64,000 nucleotides of DNA, taken from contig NZ_RXHU01000082.1 in NCBI RefSeq assembly GCF_003955665.1, forward strand, positions 62,001 to 126,000. The letters run 5' to 3'. The notes beneath the pieces are model-generated. The model made no database searches. It was not told the DNA's origin and saw only the letters and a program-made list of their open reading frames with translations. This document shows positions 51,145-60,538 of this stretch, one piece after another (the stretch's first letter is position 1; every line of letters begins with the position of its first letter). Made by a program: the position numbers and the translations under genes. The DNA is from Paenibacillus whitsoniae (lineage in GTDB: Bacteria; Bacillota; Bacilli; Paenibacillales; NBRC-103111).

Positions 51145-52914
51145 TTACCCCACCTCCGGTGCCATGTTGTATCCAGAACCCTCTAATGCCGTTCGAATGA
51201 TGCGCAGGACGTTGTTCCGCTCATCGTGTGATGAGTTGTTGAAGTGTAGATTAATTGGGACTTGCGTCCCGCCTCCTACCTGCTGTCTGGACTCCTGCGC
51301 AGTCAAAACTCGTTCTCCTTGGTGTAGCAGCATCGGGTAGTTGTCGTATGGAACACTTCGCATGCCGATAGCTTTTTTCTCGGGGCCTGCAAATCCAAAA
51401 ATCCCCTTAATCATTTGCTTTGTCCAAGCAGCCGCTTGCTTTACAACTTCTTGCTGTTGCTCGTCTGTGCGCATGATACCCGAGCTTATCAAGGAATCTT
51501 CCGCTTTTTCGCGGTAGCCCTTGGCTACTATTTCACCAGCAACAATTGCTTTGGCCGGCAGCGGACCAGGTGTAGCCGCCCCTGCGGCTAGCCCGGAGAG
51601 TAGCGGATAATCTTTGATTGCTTCTTTGAAGCCTTCAACCATCATAGAACCAAGTTCCTTGCCGATGGTCTGGCCAATGTCAACGAGTTTCTTTCTTCCC
51701 TCGCTCTCATACCATCCGTCCCAAGCGCCCTTGATTTCTTCGAACACAAACTTGATTTTAGCCTCTGTCGTAGGAAGGTTCTTGAATTTTGGATTTTCTA
51801 AGAAATGAGTATCGAAATAGGCCACGGCCTTGTTAACCCCGTTTGCGACGCTGTTCGCTAGACTTTCCATCAGCTTTGATCCCGCTGCGAATAGCTTGTT
51901 AGCACCGCCGCCTGACAGGGCATCTGACCATTTTTGAAGCTGCGGCTTTAACGTTGCGAGCGTTTTAACGCCCATGTCCGTGATCCCGCTTTTCATCGTG
52001 CCGGTAATCGTACTCCACATGCCTGCTGCTGATTTCGAGAGTTTATCCGATCCGCCCTTGAAGATTTCCGTAAGCGCAATCCCAGAGTCGTTTTTGATGT
52101 TCTCCATCTTCCCGCCTGCAGCTTGAATTTGGGCCTGAGAAATCTTGAAACCGAACTCCTTCATCCGCTCAGTTTCGCCCGTTTTCAAGTCAGCAATAGC
52201 TTCCATTGCATCGCTAATGGTTTTGCCTGGCGTCAGTGCTGCCATATCCTCGGAGAGCCGTAAAATGTTCATCGCCTGCTTGGTGTCACCGGAAGCAATT
52301 CCGATTGCCCTCGTTCCTGCAGCCAGTACGTCGCCAGTTTCGAATGGTGTCAGATCAGCGTTCTTACGCAAGTCTTGAAGATACTTGTCCGACGTTGCTT
52401 TGACTTGAGCACTGGTCATTTTTTTGTTGTTTACGCCAATAAAATGCTCCATGCTAATTTGCTGACGCTCCAAATCCGCCGCACCTTTGAGTGAGGCAAC
52501 GCCTACACCCGTTGCGGCAGCAGCACCAGCAACTGCTACGCCCGCTCCAACCGTTGCTCCGCCAAGTAGGGCTTTCGTGGTTAAATCTCTGGCTTTAATC
52601 GTGATGTAGTGAGGAGCGCTGGTTAGCTTGTTAATGGCTGCAGCGATAGTTTTATGCTGTTCGAAAAATCGCTCTGTTTTGGCTGTCAGCGTGATCGATT
52701 TATTCTTTATCTTCAGCAACGCCTTTTCGAAACTGGACAAATCTGTTCGAGCCTTTTGTGCATCAAGCCTGATCTTCTGCTCCCGCTTAAAAGCCGCGTC
52801 CATAGCTTTCTTAGTCTTTTCAACATCCTCGCGAAAAGTAGATGTCTTCTTAGCAGCCTGCTTCATGATGTTGGAGTAATTATCCTTCAGGCTAATAACA
52901 GCGGTAAGCTTCAC
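51145..52914 (-). CDS. Phage tail tape measure protein (XkdO-like)
   Basis: 589 residues. Coiled-coil N-terminus (SLKDNYSNIMKQAAKKTSTF), a Gly/Ala-rich membrane-like segment (GATVGAGVAVAGAAAATGVG), and the conserved tape measure motif SAQVKATSDKYLQDLRKNAD with TPFETGDVLAAGTRAIGIA. The C-terminus LLHQGERVLTAQESRQQ is shared by many tape measures. Shorter than XkdO of PBSX, suggesting a shorter tail. GTG start at 52914 behind AGGAGG. Confidence 0.9.
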   Translation of the reverse strand: MKLTAVISLKDNYSNIMKQAAKKTSTFREDVEKTKKAMDAAFKREQKIRLDAQKARTDLSSFEKALLKIKNKSITLTAKTERFFEQHKTIAAAINKLTSAPHYITIKARDLTTKALLGGATVGAGVAVAGAAAATGVGVASLKGAADLERQQISMEHFIGVNNKKMTSAQVKATSDKYLQDLRKNADLTPFETGDVLAAGTRAIGIASGDTKQAMNILRLSEDMAALTPGKTISDAMEAIADLKTGETERMKEFGFKISQAQIQAAGGKMENIKNDSGIALTEIFKGGSDKLSKSAAGMWSTITGTMKSGITDMGVKTLATLKPQLQKWSDALSGGGANKLFAAGSKLMESLANSVANGVNKAVAYFDTHFLENPKFKNLPTTEAKIKFVFEEIKGAWDGWYESEGRKKLVDIGQTIGKELGSMMVEGFKEAIKDYPLLSGLAAGAATPGPLPAKAIVAGEIVAKGYREKAEDSLISSGIMRTDEQQQEVVKQAAAWTKQMIKGIFGFAGPEKKAIGMRSVPYDNYPMLLHQGERVLTAQESRQQVGGGTQVPINLHFNNSSHDERNNVLRIIRTALEGSGYNMAPEVG

Positions 52915-52929
52915 GTTTTTTTCACCTCC

Positions 52930-53510
52930 TCACATCAAAGGCAAAACGGGTAGTACACCTAGCTTACCTACCCGTTCTCGCTCCTCCAACTCATATTCAA
53001 AAAACGCCCGAACGAGTAATTTCTCTCCGGGCGTCATATTATACACTTCTTTTGGTCGGAGGCCTTTGCGGCTCCAACAATAATACAGAAAGGCAAACTC
53101 GCCGTCCGACCTTATACGTTTTTTAATTCGGTGACTGCATCATCCCCGTAACCGGATAATGACATGATCTTATTGTAAACTTGCAGAATCTCGCCAGGTT
53201 GCAGCAACTTCGTCACTAACTCTTTTGGTGTGATAACACCGTATTTTTCAAGTAACTTGGCATCTTTCAGATTCGGAGACTTCACACCAGCAAGCATGGC
53301 AAAAATGCGTGTCTTCACAGGGTCTACATCACCATCATTGCTCGTCGCGATCCCACGAATTTCTTCCTCTTCGTCAGGTGTGAGTGCCTGAATGGAGAAC
53401 AGGACCTTTCCGCCAGCCGCTTCGCTTAACCGTTTGATTTCAATATCCATAACCGGGCGTTTCAATTTGTCAGGATGGATGGACAGTAATAAATCAAGTG
53501 TATTACTCAT
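52930..53510 (-). CDS. Tail assembly chaperone, -1 frameshift product (gpGT-like)
   Basis: A -1 shift at A AAA AAC (53118-53124), two codons before the chaperone's stop, continues the reading into CGTATAAGGTCGGAC... and adds about 62 residues: SDGEFAFLYYCWSRKGLRPK, EVYNMTPGEKLLVRAFFEYE, ending PVLPLM before TGA (52930-52932). The extension is a typical second-chaperone sequence; nothing else starts it. The long product has about 193 residues. Needed in phages to assemble tails around the tape measure. Confidence 0.82.
53112..53510 (-). CDS. xkdN: Tail assembly chaperone (XkdN-like)
   Basis: 132 residues: LLLSIHPDKLKRPVMDIEIK, QALTPDEEEEIRGIATSNDG, and DAKLLEKYGVITPKELVTKL, the XkdN pattern. 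It is the short form of the chaperone pair whose long form is made by frameshifting at its end. Lies between the tube and tape measure genes. Confidence 0.9.
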   Translation of the reverse strand: MSNTLDLLLSIHPDKLKRPVMDIEIKRLSEAAGGKVLFSIQALTPDEEEEIRGIATSNDGDVDPVKTRIFAMLAGVKSPNLKDAKLLEKYGVITPKELVTKLLQPGEILQVYNKIMSLSGYGDDAVTELKNV

Positions 53511-53524
53511 GAATGATCCTCCTA

Positions 53525-53959
53525 TTATTGTGGTTCGACTTTGTCTTTAACTTCCCAGTCCGTGAAGGTGAACGGACATTCCACTTCTCCATTACGGCGA
53601 AGCTCCCAGTCAATGAGGGTCAAATCATCAAAGCTTGCGTCCTTAATTAGCACGCGCTCGGCGCCTTTCGCCGCAGGATCATTCAAACTGCTCAGTATCT
53701 GGAAGCGAGGGTTTTTCCCTTGCTTGACCATGTCACTGATCTTGCTGATCATACGACTGTTGGTCTTGTATAGCCGCATGCTTCCCGTGCCTTTGTAACC
53801 CATGAATTTGCTGTCTGTCGCATACTTGCCAGCAACCGGAACGTCTTCTTTTTCAATGTTGAGCTTTGCCTGCAAGCCTTTGGCTTCGCCAACGTACTCG
53901 GATTCCAACCAAACCTCGCCAAACGTCCCGCTCATAATTTGTTCAGCAGAAATAGCCAA
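53525..53959 (-). CDS. xkdM: Tail tube protein (XkdM)
   Basis: 144 residues: ISAEQIMSGTFGEVWLESEY, GKYATDSKFMGYKGTGSMRL, and LRRNGEVECPFTFTDWEVKD match XkdM tail tube proteins of contractile phages. Forms the inner tube under the sheath. Confidence 0.92.
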   Translation of the reverse strand: MAISAEQIMSGTFGEVWLESEYVGEAKGLQAKLNIEKEDVPVAGKYATDSKFMGYKGTGSMRLYKTNSRMISKISDMVKQGKNPRFQILSSLNDPAAKGAERVLIKDASFDDLTLIDWELRRNGEVECPFTFTDWEVKDKVEPQ

Positions 53960-53975
53960 TGGTTTTCACCTTCCT

Positions 53976-55037
53976 TTACAAGTAAATATCTAGCTTGATG
54001 TCTTCAATGGCATCGAGTGGTTTGGCCGAAGCTTTCAGGAAGACTTGGTCGCGTGTATTAGCTTCCTTTACTTGCTGATCACTCCAACCCGTGGTATTGG
54101 TACCGATGGATTGCAAATAGGTCCGCTGCGTAGCGGAATCAATGTCGATAACGCTTTTGCCAGGATCAAGGACGCCGTCTGCTTCGAGTTGGTCAAAATA
54201 CGCGCCGATAGAAGACACCAGCAAGAGCTTATTGATGTAGCTATTGCTGTATTTCCCGATATAATTGTCCTCACACGTCCGCTTGATGTCGGAATAGATT
54301 TTGTTCAGGATGCGAACAACCTTAATCTTCTTCCAATCTACGGAGAATGTTGATAGTGTGGTAAGAGAGGTGACGCCGCGGGCAATCTTCACTTTTTCGC
54401 CGTCGTGATAAAGAATCAATTGGCCGGCATCAATTGCAGCATCAGCTTGTGCCTTTGTCATTTTGGGCACATCGGTCACATCGGAAAGCACTTGATAGGT
54501 AGGTGACACCGTGAGCGGCAATCCTGCAATGAGACCAGCAATGCGAGCGCAGAACGCTGCATTGGTATAAGTCGTAGCGCCGACCTTAATGTTGTCCGTC
54601 GTGAAATTAAACACAGCTGGATGATCAGCTGCGGTTGTAGGAAGAACGGCAGAAATCTTCATCAGTTTGGTGTCAAAAAGTCCTTTCACCCATGTTGCCA
54701 TTCCAGCAACATCCGCCGTCACAATGCCGGGAACCGCAAGCACGTTCCAGAGAATGGTTTCCAAATAGTTCTGCGCATCTGTGTAGTCCTCCGCATCGGT
54801 TGGAAGAACGATCAGTTTGACTTGACTCGGTGAGCCCGACAGTGCAAGTGCCGCAAAGTCTTTATTTGTTGCCGATAAGCCGGCAGGAATGTCTGCCGTC
54901 GTAAAGAGGTCATACTCATTTACGCCTGTAGTCACAAGGCTGTCTTTCATGATTAACGCGACGATGCCGACGCCGCCTTGGGCGATAGCAGCTGCAGCGG
55001 CGCTCTTAAATGCGATGTTAATATTGGGCAAACCCAT
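53976..55037 (-). CDS. xkdK: Tail sheath protein (XkdK)
   Basis: 353 residues. GLPNINIAFKSAAAAAIAQG, ADHPAVFNFTTDNIKVGATT, VARILNKIY-like segments (VVRILNKIYSDIKRTCEDNY) and GKYSNSYINKLLLVSSIGAY are the XkdK sheath pattern. It is the contractile outer layer, so the phage is of the contractile-tail type. Confidence 0.93.
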   Translation of the reverse strand: MGLPNINIAFKSAAAAAIAQGGVGIVALIMKDSLVTTGVNEYDLFTTADIPAGLSATNKDFAALALSGSPSQVKLIVLPTDAEDYTDAQNYLETILWNVLAVPGIVTADVAGMATWVKGLFDTKLMKISAVLPTTAADHPAVFNFTTDNIKVGATTYTNAAFCARIAGLIAGLPLTVSPTYQVLSDVTDVPKMTKAQADAAIDAGQLILYHDGEKVKIARGVTSLTTLSTFSVDWKKIKVVRILNKIYSDIKRTCEDNYIGKYSNSYINKLLLVSSIGAYFDQLEADGVLDPGKSVIDIDSATQRTYLQSIGTNTTGWSDQQVKEANTRDQVFLKASAKPLDAIEDIKLDIYL

Positions 55038-55039
55038 GA

Positions 55040-55480
55040 TTATTCCTCCTTGAGATGCATTTGCTGCATCGTCTCATACGTTGGTTTCTCCCGTTGCAGT
55101 TGAGTGTGGAGCCTGATGGAGATATATAATTCATCCCCTCGCGGGCCGCCATCATACGAATCAATCAGATATACACGTCCAGTTGGCGACATCAAGTAAG
55201 GCTGTGCTGTAAAGATGCCTCTCAGTTGTTCGGCCATTTCCAATTGGTTCATCCTATCCGGAATCCCGCTTTTTAACCTCGGCGGGAAGTATACAAGCTG
55301 CCACTGGATGTTGAACTGCATGTAGGTGAAGTTAAGGTCTTCGCTCCCGCTATGCACATGTTCAATGAAAAAAGATGGCTGCTCAAAATTTGCCGGAACA
55401 TCGTCAACATATACCGTTGTTACCGATGGAACTGAATTTTTAAGAAGCGCCCGAATGGCATTCAAACTATCCAGATACAT
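55040..55480 (-). CDS. Phage tail terminator-like protein
   Basis: 146 residues from the ATG at 55480: MYLDSLNAIRALLKNSVPSV, DVPANFEQPSFFIEHVHSG, NFTYMQFNIQWQLVYFPPRL. Position just before the sheath and the pattern match DUF6838/tail terminator-type proteins (XkdJ region). Overlaps the gp10-like gene by 14 bases. Confidence 0.72.
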   Translation of the reverse strand: MYLDSLNAIRALLKNSVPSVTTVYVDDVPANFEQPSFFIEHVHSGSEDLNFTYMQFNIQWQLVYFPPRLKSGIPDRMNQLEMAEQLRGIFTAQPYLMSPTGRVYLIDSYDGGPRGDELYISIRLHTQLQREKPTYETMQQMHLKEE

Positions 55481-55940
55481 CGAAGCCCGCCGCCCTTCCA
55501 GTTTCCCGTAAAAAGCTTTCGACCATCTCCGGAATATCTTGATTAGTTTTCGCAAGTGCTTTGTCCATGAAATGTGTGCCCTTTACAAAGCCATTTTCTT
55601 TCAGCCCTCGTTTCCCTCGTATCCGTTCTCCCTTTTTATTTCTTTTCCGGATAACGAGCCGATGACCGTCATTAAGCATTGAGGCATAGAACACTTTGGT
55701 CCCTGCCTCAATCGACTCTGCATGCTTACCGTCAAGAATCCATTCCTTCTTTCCGTCAAAGGACCTTCGCTTAAAGGAAGCAATAAGCTGTCCTGTTTTT
55801 TCAGGTGACTCCTCGGCACAGTGATCTAAGAATTTACGGCCAACGTCATACCGAAGATCGTCATACCGACGCTTATCACCAGCCTCTCTCGCCAACCTCC
55901 GGAATTGTTCGTCGAAGCCCTCTATACGAAAATCACTCAT
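55467..55940 (-). CDS. HK97 gp10-family protein
   Basis: 157 residues. RKFLDHCAEESPEKTGQLIA, SIEAGTKVFYASMLNDGHRL and KRGLKENGFVKGTHFMDKAL are the HK97-gp10 family pattern (head-tail joining or tail completion; XkdI position). Start at 55940 behind GGAGCGG, overlapping the preceding gene by 4 bases. Confidence 0.85.
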   Translation of the reverse strand: MSDFRIEGFDEQFRRLAREAGDKRRYDDLRYDVGRKFLDHCAEESPEKTGQLIASFKRRSFDGKKEWILDGKHAESIEAGTKVFYASMLNDGHRLVIRKRNKKGERIRGKRGLKENGFVKGTHFMDKALAKTNQDIPEMVESFLRETGRAAGFDVSG

Positions 55941-56548
55941 ATCGGCCCGCTCCATTCCACTTGGATTTCAAGGTGATTGCTTCCGATCGGTTGATACGGA
56001 ACAGAGCATCTATACTTTCCTGCCCCCGCAATTTCGACGAGATCTCCTCCAGAAATATCGACTCCCAAGTCAACTAAGAGTATATAGGCCTCTTCGGTAA
56101 CATTCGCCGGATGCTCTTGGTCGGCTTGAATGGACTTACGAGAAAGAAGGCACTTCCCGCTTCCGACTTCGTTCCACTGGTCGCCAACTGGCGTATTGTA
56201 CTCATCCTTGACGGTCTGGTATCTAAATAACGTGTACGACTGCGAAAACATGGCATTGATCGCGTCTACACGCTTGACCTTTAAAATCAGCCATATATTT
56301 CGCATTTCCACATTCTCGGCTTCAATGATTTCGTATACCTGAAATGGATCATCATTCAGTAACAATCGATCGTACTGCTTAATCTCAGGTCTGAACCAGG
56401 TTACGACCTCCGCGAAAGCGTGGCTTGCGGAAACCCCCGCTTCTGTAACCGCTGACCCACTCTTCCCCTTCCAGTTGCAGAAATCAACCTCGGCGGCCCC
56501 GCTAATACGAATGGGCGTTGTCATCTGCTGAATATTAGGACGAAACAT
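55937..56548 (-). CDS. Head-closure/head-tail joining protein (XkdH position)
   Basis: 203 residues. The block AFAEVVTWFRPEIKQYDRLL with DDPFQVYEIIEAENVEMRNI looks like a head-tail joining protein fold; the second half repeats a similar barrel (KSIQADQEHPANVTEEAYIL). Assigned mostly by position between connector and gp10-like genes. Overlaps the connector gene by 14 bases. Confidence 0.62.
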   Translation of the reverse strand: MFRPNIQQMTTPIRISGAAEVDFCNWKGKSGSAVTEAGVSASHAFAEVVTWFRPEIKQYDRLLLNDDPFQVYEIIEAENVEMRNIWLILKVKRVDAINAMFSQSYTLFRYQTVKDEYNTPVGDQWNEVGSGKCLLSRKSIQADQEHPANVTEEAYILLVDLGVDISGGDLVEIAGAGKYRCSVPYQPIGSNHLEIQVEWSGPI

Positions 56549-56822
56549 CTGGCAAGCTCACCACCATTAATTGCGGCATCAGGCATTCAGAAAAAGCAGG
56601 CGAAAATTTAATTTCCCCGCTTGTTAAATTCCACAGATCAGTGACGCCGATTGTCAGCGTCGCAACTCCGAGTTCTGATTCCATGATTTCCTGCGTAATG
56701 CCAGCATTCAGCATGTATTGTTTCACCGCAAGCACCTTGATTCTAAGCGTAGTATCGTTAAACGATCCGCTCACGCTTAATCCTCGCTTTACCTTTTCCA
56801 GCAGTTCATCATCGGTCATCAT
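56535..56822 (-). CDS. Head-tail connector protein (gp6/YqbG-like)
   Basis: 95 residues, mostly helical: DDELLEKVKRGLSVSGSFND, TLRIKVLAVKQYMLNAGITQ, then a beta part. Size, fold pattern and position behind the capsid genes fit the gp6-like connector that closes the portal. Confidence 0.72.
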   Translation of the reverse strand: MMTDDELLEKVKRGLSVSGSFNDTTLRIKVLAVKQYMLNAGITQEIMESELGVATLTIGVTDLWNLTSGEIKFSPAFSECLMPQLMVVSLPDVSS

Positions 56823-56825
56823 GGC

Positions 56826-57425
56826 CTACACCCAAAGGTAAATGTCTACAGGGCTTCCATTCAAGGCGCTATTCAAATCAACCGTATTACTCGCCAGATC
56901 CGTCTCGCTAGTCGTGACGGTCGGCGCCGTCGACTCCTTGACATTGTTTAAGTAGGCAGCCTGCACCGTGTTATGCGGAAGTTTGTACGGAAGTCCGATC
57001 TTCTCCCCGAAGCCAATGCTTGTTGTTGCGCTTGCTGCGTCATGTGCAGGAATTGTAACCTTCGTGACCGTTTTAAATGCCTTGTTACCGCTGACCGTTC
57101 CTGCCGTATCCACCGTAAAGGCAGGCAGCGTCTCTGTGATCACTTTTCCGTCGTAATCGGTTCCTTCGATGACAACCTGAACGGCCTTAATGTTTCCCGC
57201 TGTGCCCCCTGCTGTGGCTGTAATGTTTCTTGGTGTCGGCGGATTGGTAATATCCGCGATAAGTTCATGTGAGGTGCCGTCAACCGCTACATGAACAGCA
57301 TCCACGTCCGCTGCCGCCGCTTTATCGGCGTTAAGATGATACCTCACCGTATACATCCGTTCCAGCTTCCTGCCGGTAACATCACTAGGGACAGTACTTG
57401 CAATGCCTGGCTTGATTCGTTGCAT
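56826..57425 (-). CDS. Phage structural protein of unknown role
   Basis: 199 residues, beta-rich and Thr/Ala/Val-rich: DAVHVAVDGTSHELIADITN, NIKAVQVVIEGTDYDGKVIT, VTKVTIPAHDAASATTSIGF. It lies between capsid and connector genes where decoration proteins are often found. The carbohydrate-binding-like pattern supports a surface role, but the function is not known. Confidence 0.6.
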   Translation of the reverse strand: MQRIKPGIASTVPSDVTGRKLERMYTVRYHLNADKAAAADVDAVHVAVDGTSHELIADITNPPTPRNITATAGGTAGNIKAVQVVIEGTDYDGKVITETLPAFTVDTAGTVSGNKAFKTVTKVTIPAHDAASATTSIGFGEKIGLPYKLPHNTVQAAYLNNVKESTAPTVTTSETDLASNTVDLNSALNGSPVDIYLWV

Positions 57426-57491
57426 ATGCACTCACGTTCCTTTCTTTAATTGACAGCAGGGAGCGGTCACCCGCTCCTGCCAAGGTTATTC

Positions 57492-58706
57492 CTACTCTTC
57501 GAACGTCCAATATGTGAATGTTACCTTCGCGAAAAGCGGTTTACCGCCCGAGTACACCTTGCCGCGCCATACCGTTTCATCATGCGAGAACTTCTCGGAT
57601 GAGTTAGACTCAATCGTGAAGGCTTCCGATTCGTTCACGATATACGTGGACAGGTCGCCATATAGCACGGAATCGGTATCCGGCATTTGCGATGTAAAGA
57701 CAACCGGCATACCCGCGATCAGGTAGCTACTTTGACCAGGACCGCCCTGAACAGGGTTAATCGTCACCAATGGTTTACCCGCTGCGTCAGTCAGAGAGAA
57801 GAACCGGTTAAAGAACGTCGATCGCTTCATGACCCATGTGCCTTGATCTCCGTATGGGCTATCAATGGCCCCAAGAATCGCAGCGATTTGAGCCCAGTCC
57901 ATATCCGAATAGGTTTTAGCGGCCGATGTACCGGATTTAATAGCCGTGATGATACCCTGGAACATGGAGTTCGACAAGGAACCATTCAACACATAATTTT
58001 CGAGTAGCAAACCGATGTACTTGCCAATTTCCATGGACAGAAATTGTTCAAATGCTGGAATACTGTTCTTGAGCAGCAGGTTCTTGACGGTAATCGTAGC
58101 GACAACCGCTTGCTGCTGAATCCTAACTTCCGTAATCGAGAACTTCAGATCAACCGTGCCATCCTCGTTCTCAGTTGGCGCCTCCGTCGTCCCGATTGGC
58201 AATGTTACATCACCAGTAAACCCGAACTTCGTAATTGCAGAATACACACGACCATACTGAACGATGACAGAGTAGACACGGTCGAGTGTTGTTTGAGGAA
58301 CCAAATACTCGGCTCCGGACGTCACCGCTCCACCATTCATATCCGTGATGGCCCGTTTACCGAACGACATGATTTCCGCGTCAGCCTCGCTTACACGGTT
58401 ATTCAAGTACGAACGATAGAAGGCATCGCGATACTTGGCAGAACTTCGATAGTTTTCCGAATTGATCTCGCCAGATTTGAAGTTCGGCAGACTGCCTCTG
58501 TGCTGTGGTTCCGGAGCGTCTGCCAGATGCTCGTTAATTTCGTCGATTCGCTCCGACATACTCCGCAATTCGTCCGTGATTCTGCCCATTTCTTCACTGG
58601 ACATATCCCGGTGATTTTTCACCTTTTCTTTCAAAGCCAGGCGCTTCTGCTCCAGCTCACCTTTCTCGCGTTTGTATTCGGCCGCTTCTTTTTGCGTTAA
58701 TTTCAT
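57492..58706 (-). CDS. Major capsid protein, HK97 fold
   Basis: 404 residues. An N-terminal coiled-coil scaffold domain (MKLTQKEAAEYKREKGELEQ to about 100) precedes the HK97 fold: GAEYLVPQTTLDRVYSVIVQ, QAVVATITVKNLLLKNSIPA, GTWVMKRSTFFNRFFSLTDA, SYLIAGMPVVFTSQMPDTDS. The delta domain is removed by the protease encoded just upstream. Confidence 0.93.
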   Translation of the reverse strand: MKLTQKEAAEYKREKGELEQKRLALKEKVKNHRDMSSEEMGRITDELRSMSERIDEINEHLADAPEPQHRGSLPNFKSGEINSENYRSSAKYRDAFYRSYLNNRVSEADAEIMSFGKRAITDMNGGAVTSGAEYLVPQTTLDRVYSVIVQYGRVYSAITKFGFTGDVTLPIGTTEAPTENEDGTVDLKFSITEVRIQQQAVVATITVKNLLLKNSIPAFEQFLSMEIGKYIGLLLENYVLNGSLSNSMFQGIITAIKSGTSAAKTYSDMDWAQIAAILGAIDSPYGDQGTWVMKRSTFFNRFFSLTDAAGKPLVTINPVQGGPGQSSYLIAGMPVVFTSQMPDTDSVLYGDLSTYIVNESEAFTIESNSSEKFSHDETVWRGKVYSGGKPLFAKVTFTYWTFEE

Positions 58707-58718
58707 GAGATTATCCTC

Positions 58719-59333
58719 CTAAAGTTGCTCAATCAAATTAATGAGCGCTTGTTTTTTGGCTTCCTCTTCGGGATCTGCTTCTGGCTCCGGTTCTTCGCCA
58801 TCTGTCGTGATGATAAGCGTCTGATCGTAGGCCGGGAATGCAAGCACGCTGACTTCATAGATTTCATTGATTTTCGCAATGACATCGATTTTATTTTCCC
58901 AATCGCTTGCGATTATGGCCTTGCTGTCAAAATAGAAGGACATGCCGTCCATCAACTCGCGTTCGATGCGGTCATAGACATAATCGTCCATCCACGTGTT
59001 ACCTAGCGTCGCCTCAATGAATAAACCTACCTCATCGACAACCGCCCGCATGTTTTTGCCATTACGGCCAAGCACCCAAGTGGATGAGTGATCGAGCAGT
59101 AAGACCAGCCTGGACAGATCCACGCCATCGAGCGCGTCAGATGCGACTTTTTCCTGCCAGACACTGCCCCGCCACGGTTTGCCGAGGACGCCAAATAGAA
59201 TGGCATAGCCTCTAATCTTCCTCACCTGATTGCCGTCAATCTCTTCGGTGACAGCCCGAAACTGAGAGCGATCATCTCCGTAATCGATTCTTCGTTTGGT
59301 TTGGGCGGACAGCGGCGACTTCTTAGTCTCCAT
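58719..59333 (-). CDS. HK97-family prohead protease
   Basis: 204 residues: VRKIRGYAILFGVLGKPWRG, RLVLLLDHSSTWVLGRNGKN (catalytic His), ELMDGMSFYFDSKAI with the catalytic Ser (GMSF), and IYEVSVLAFPAYDQTLI. It matures the capsid by cutting scaffold. ATG at 59333 overlaps the portal stop by 11 bases. Confidence 0.92.
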   Translation of the reverse strand: METKKSPLSAQTKRRIDYGDDRSQFRAVTEEIDGNQVRKIRGYAILFGVLGKPWRGSVWQEKVASDALDGVDLSRLVLLLDHSSTWVLGRNGKNMRAVVDEVGLFIEATLGNTWMDDYVYDRIERELMDGMSFYFDSKAIIASDWENKIDVIAKINEIYEVSVLAFPAYDQTLIITTDGEEPEPEADPEEEAKKQALINLIEQL

Positions 59334-60525
59334 TGTTCTCTTCACCCCCTTCCACCGTATAGCTGCCTGGTTTCAGCGTTTGGAAATTCTTGCTCTCCAT
59401 GAATTTGTCCAGTTCAGGTGGCCCTTTCGGTATGCGCAGCCTCCGGCGAATCTCATTCCTGGTCATCACGCTGCCAAAGAGCATTTCCTTAAAGAAGGTT
59501 GTTTTCGAGCTAAGCGTGCTGATTTCCAAATCGATCAATTCCGCGAGAACCTTGTTGTCGTGGGCGATCTCCGTCATGCTAAAAAGTTTATATGTCAATT
59601 CCTCCTCGATCTGATAAGCGAGAGGACGAATGGTGTTGTCAATGAACTGCTCATATTGGATCTCGCTGGCCGTATGCGTAAACACCTCACGGCTACCGCC
59701 AAAGTACGTGTACAGGTAACCGACAACGGTCTCCAGCACTTCTTTGTTAAGCGGCTGCATCTTCAGATCGAGATTATGAACATCATACTCAGCGCCGATC
59801 ATCCCAAATCCCGTGGTGTTCTCGGCTGTCAGGAACAGTTCTTTAAATTCCTCCAGCTTCTTCTTTTGGTCGGTGCCCTTCAGTTGTGACTTATTGATTA
59901 GGAGCGCGGCAATCCGCTGACTGTTCTTGCTGTCTTTCACCGACTGTTCTTGTAAGGTGTTTACAATTTCCGTATACCCGCCGGTAGCCTGGCGCTGCGC
60001 CCCTCCCGTTTGCGTCGGGAACCGTTGCAGATGCAAAATATCGTCATAATAAAAAAGGCCCTGCTCTCCGCCTGCCGGAAATTTAATGACGATCTTGCCC
60101 GCATCATCCTGCAGAAATTCATGCTGCGCATAGGGGAGCGGATAGATCGCCCGTAGGTTTCCGCTGTCGTCCCAATCTGGAAACATGTAGACGTTGTTCG
60201 CAAGCAACAATCGCGTAATCACGAATGTCCAAAAAACCTGCGGCGTGTGCAGCGGGTTCGTCCGTACTTCCAATACATATTGCAGCCTGCTTTTTAACGG
60301 CAACACGTTGCCTTCGTTGTCCGCTCGTGCATGGTAGAACGGGATGCTCCCGATCTTCTCCGCGACAAAATTAATGGCCGTTCGAATTTCTGGTGTATCG
60401 TACAGATTCCGCCCGAAACTCATCAGCGGCGCTCCCCGTTGCAAACTGTCGATGATTTGCGCCGCTGTTATGCTTGTTGTCTTGTCTGGCCGAAACACAT
60501 GTAAGGCTCGTTGCCAAAATCCCAA
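59323..60525 (-). CDS. Phage portal protein
   Basis: About 400 residues, HK97-type portal: RTAINFVAEKIGSIPFYHAR, RTNPLHTPQVFWTFVITRLL, LLLANNVYMFPDWDDSGNLR, FGGSREVFTHTASEIQYEQF. The twelve-subunit ring carries DNA in and out. A TTG at 60525 follows GGGAGGTGAGG and is the likely start; the frame opens further upstream at 60570 but would overlap the terminase gene. Confidence 0.9.
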   Translation of the reverse strand: MGFWQRALHVFRPDKTTSITAAQIIDSLQRGAPLMSFGRNLYDTPEIRTAINFVAEKIGSIPFYHARADNEGNVLPLKSRLQYVLEVRTNPLHTPQVFWTFVITRLLLANNVYMFPDWDDSGNLRAIYPLPYAQHEFLQDDAGKIVIKFPAGGEQGLFYYDDILHLQRFPTQTGGAQRQATGGYTEIVNTLQEQSVKDSKNSQRIAALLINKSQLKGTDQKKKLEEFKELFLTAENTTGFGMIGAEYDVHNLDLKMQPLNKEVLETVVGYLYTYFGGSREVFTHTASEIQYEQFIDNTIRPLAYQIEEELTYKLFSMTEIAHDNKVLAELIDLEISTLSSKTTFFKEMLFGSVMTRNEIRRRLRIPKGPPELDKFMESKNFQTLKPGSYTVEGGEENNGD

Positions 60526-60538
60526 ATCCTCACCTCCC

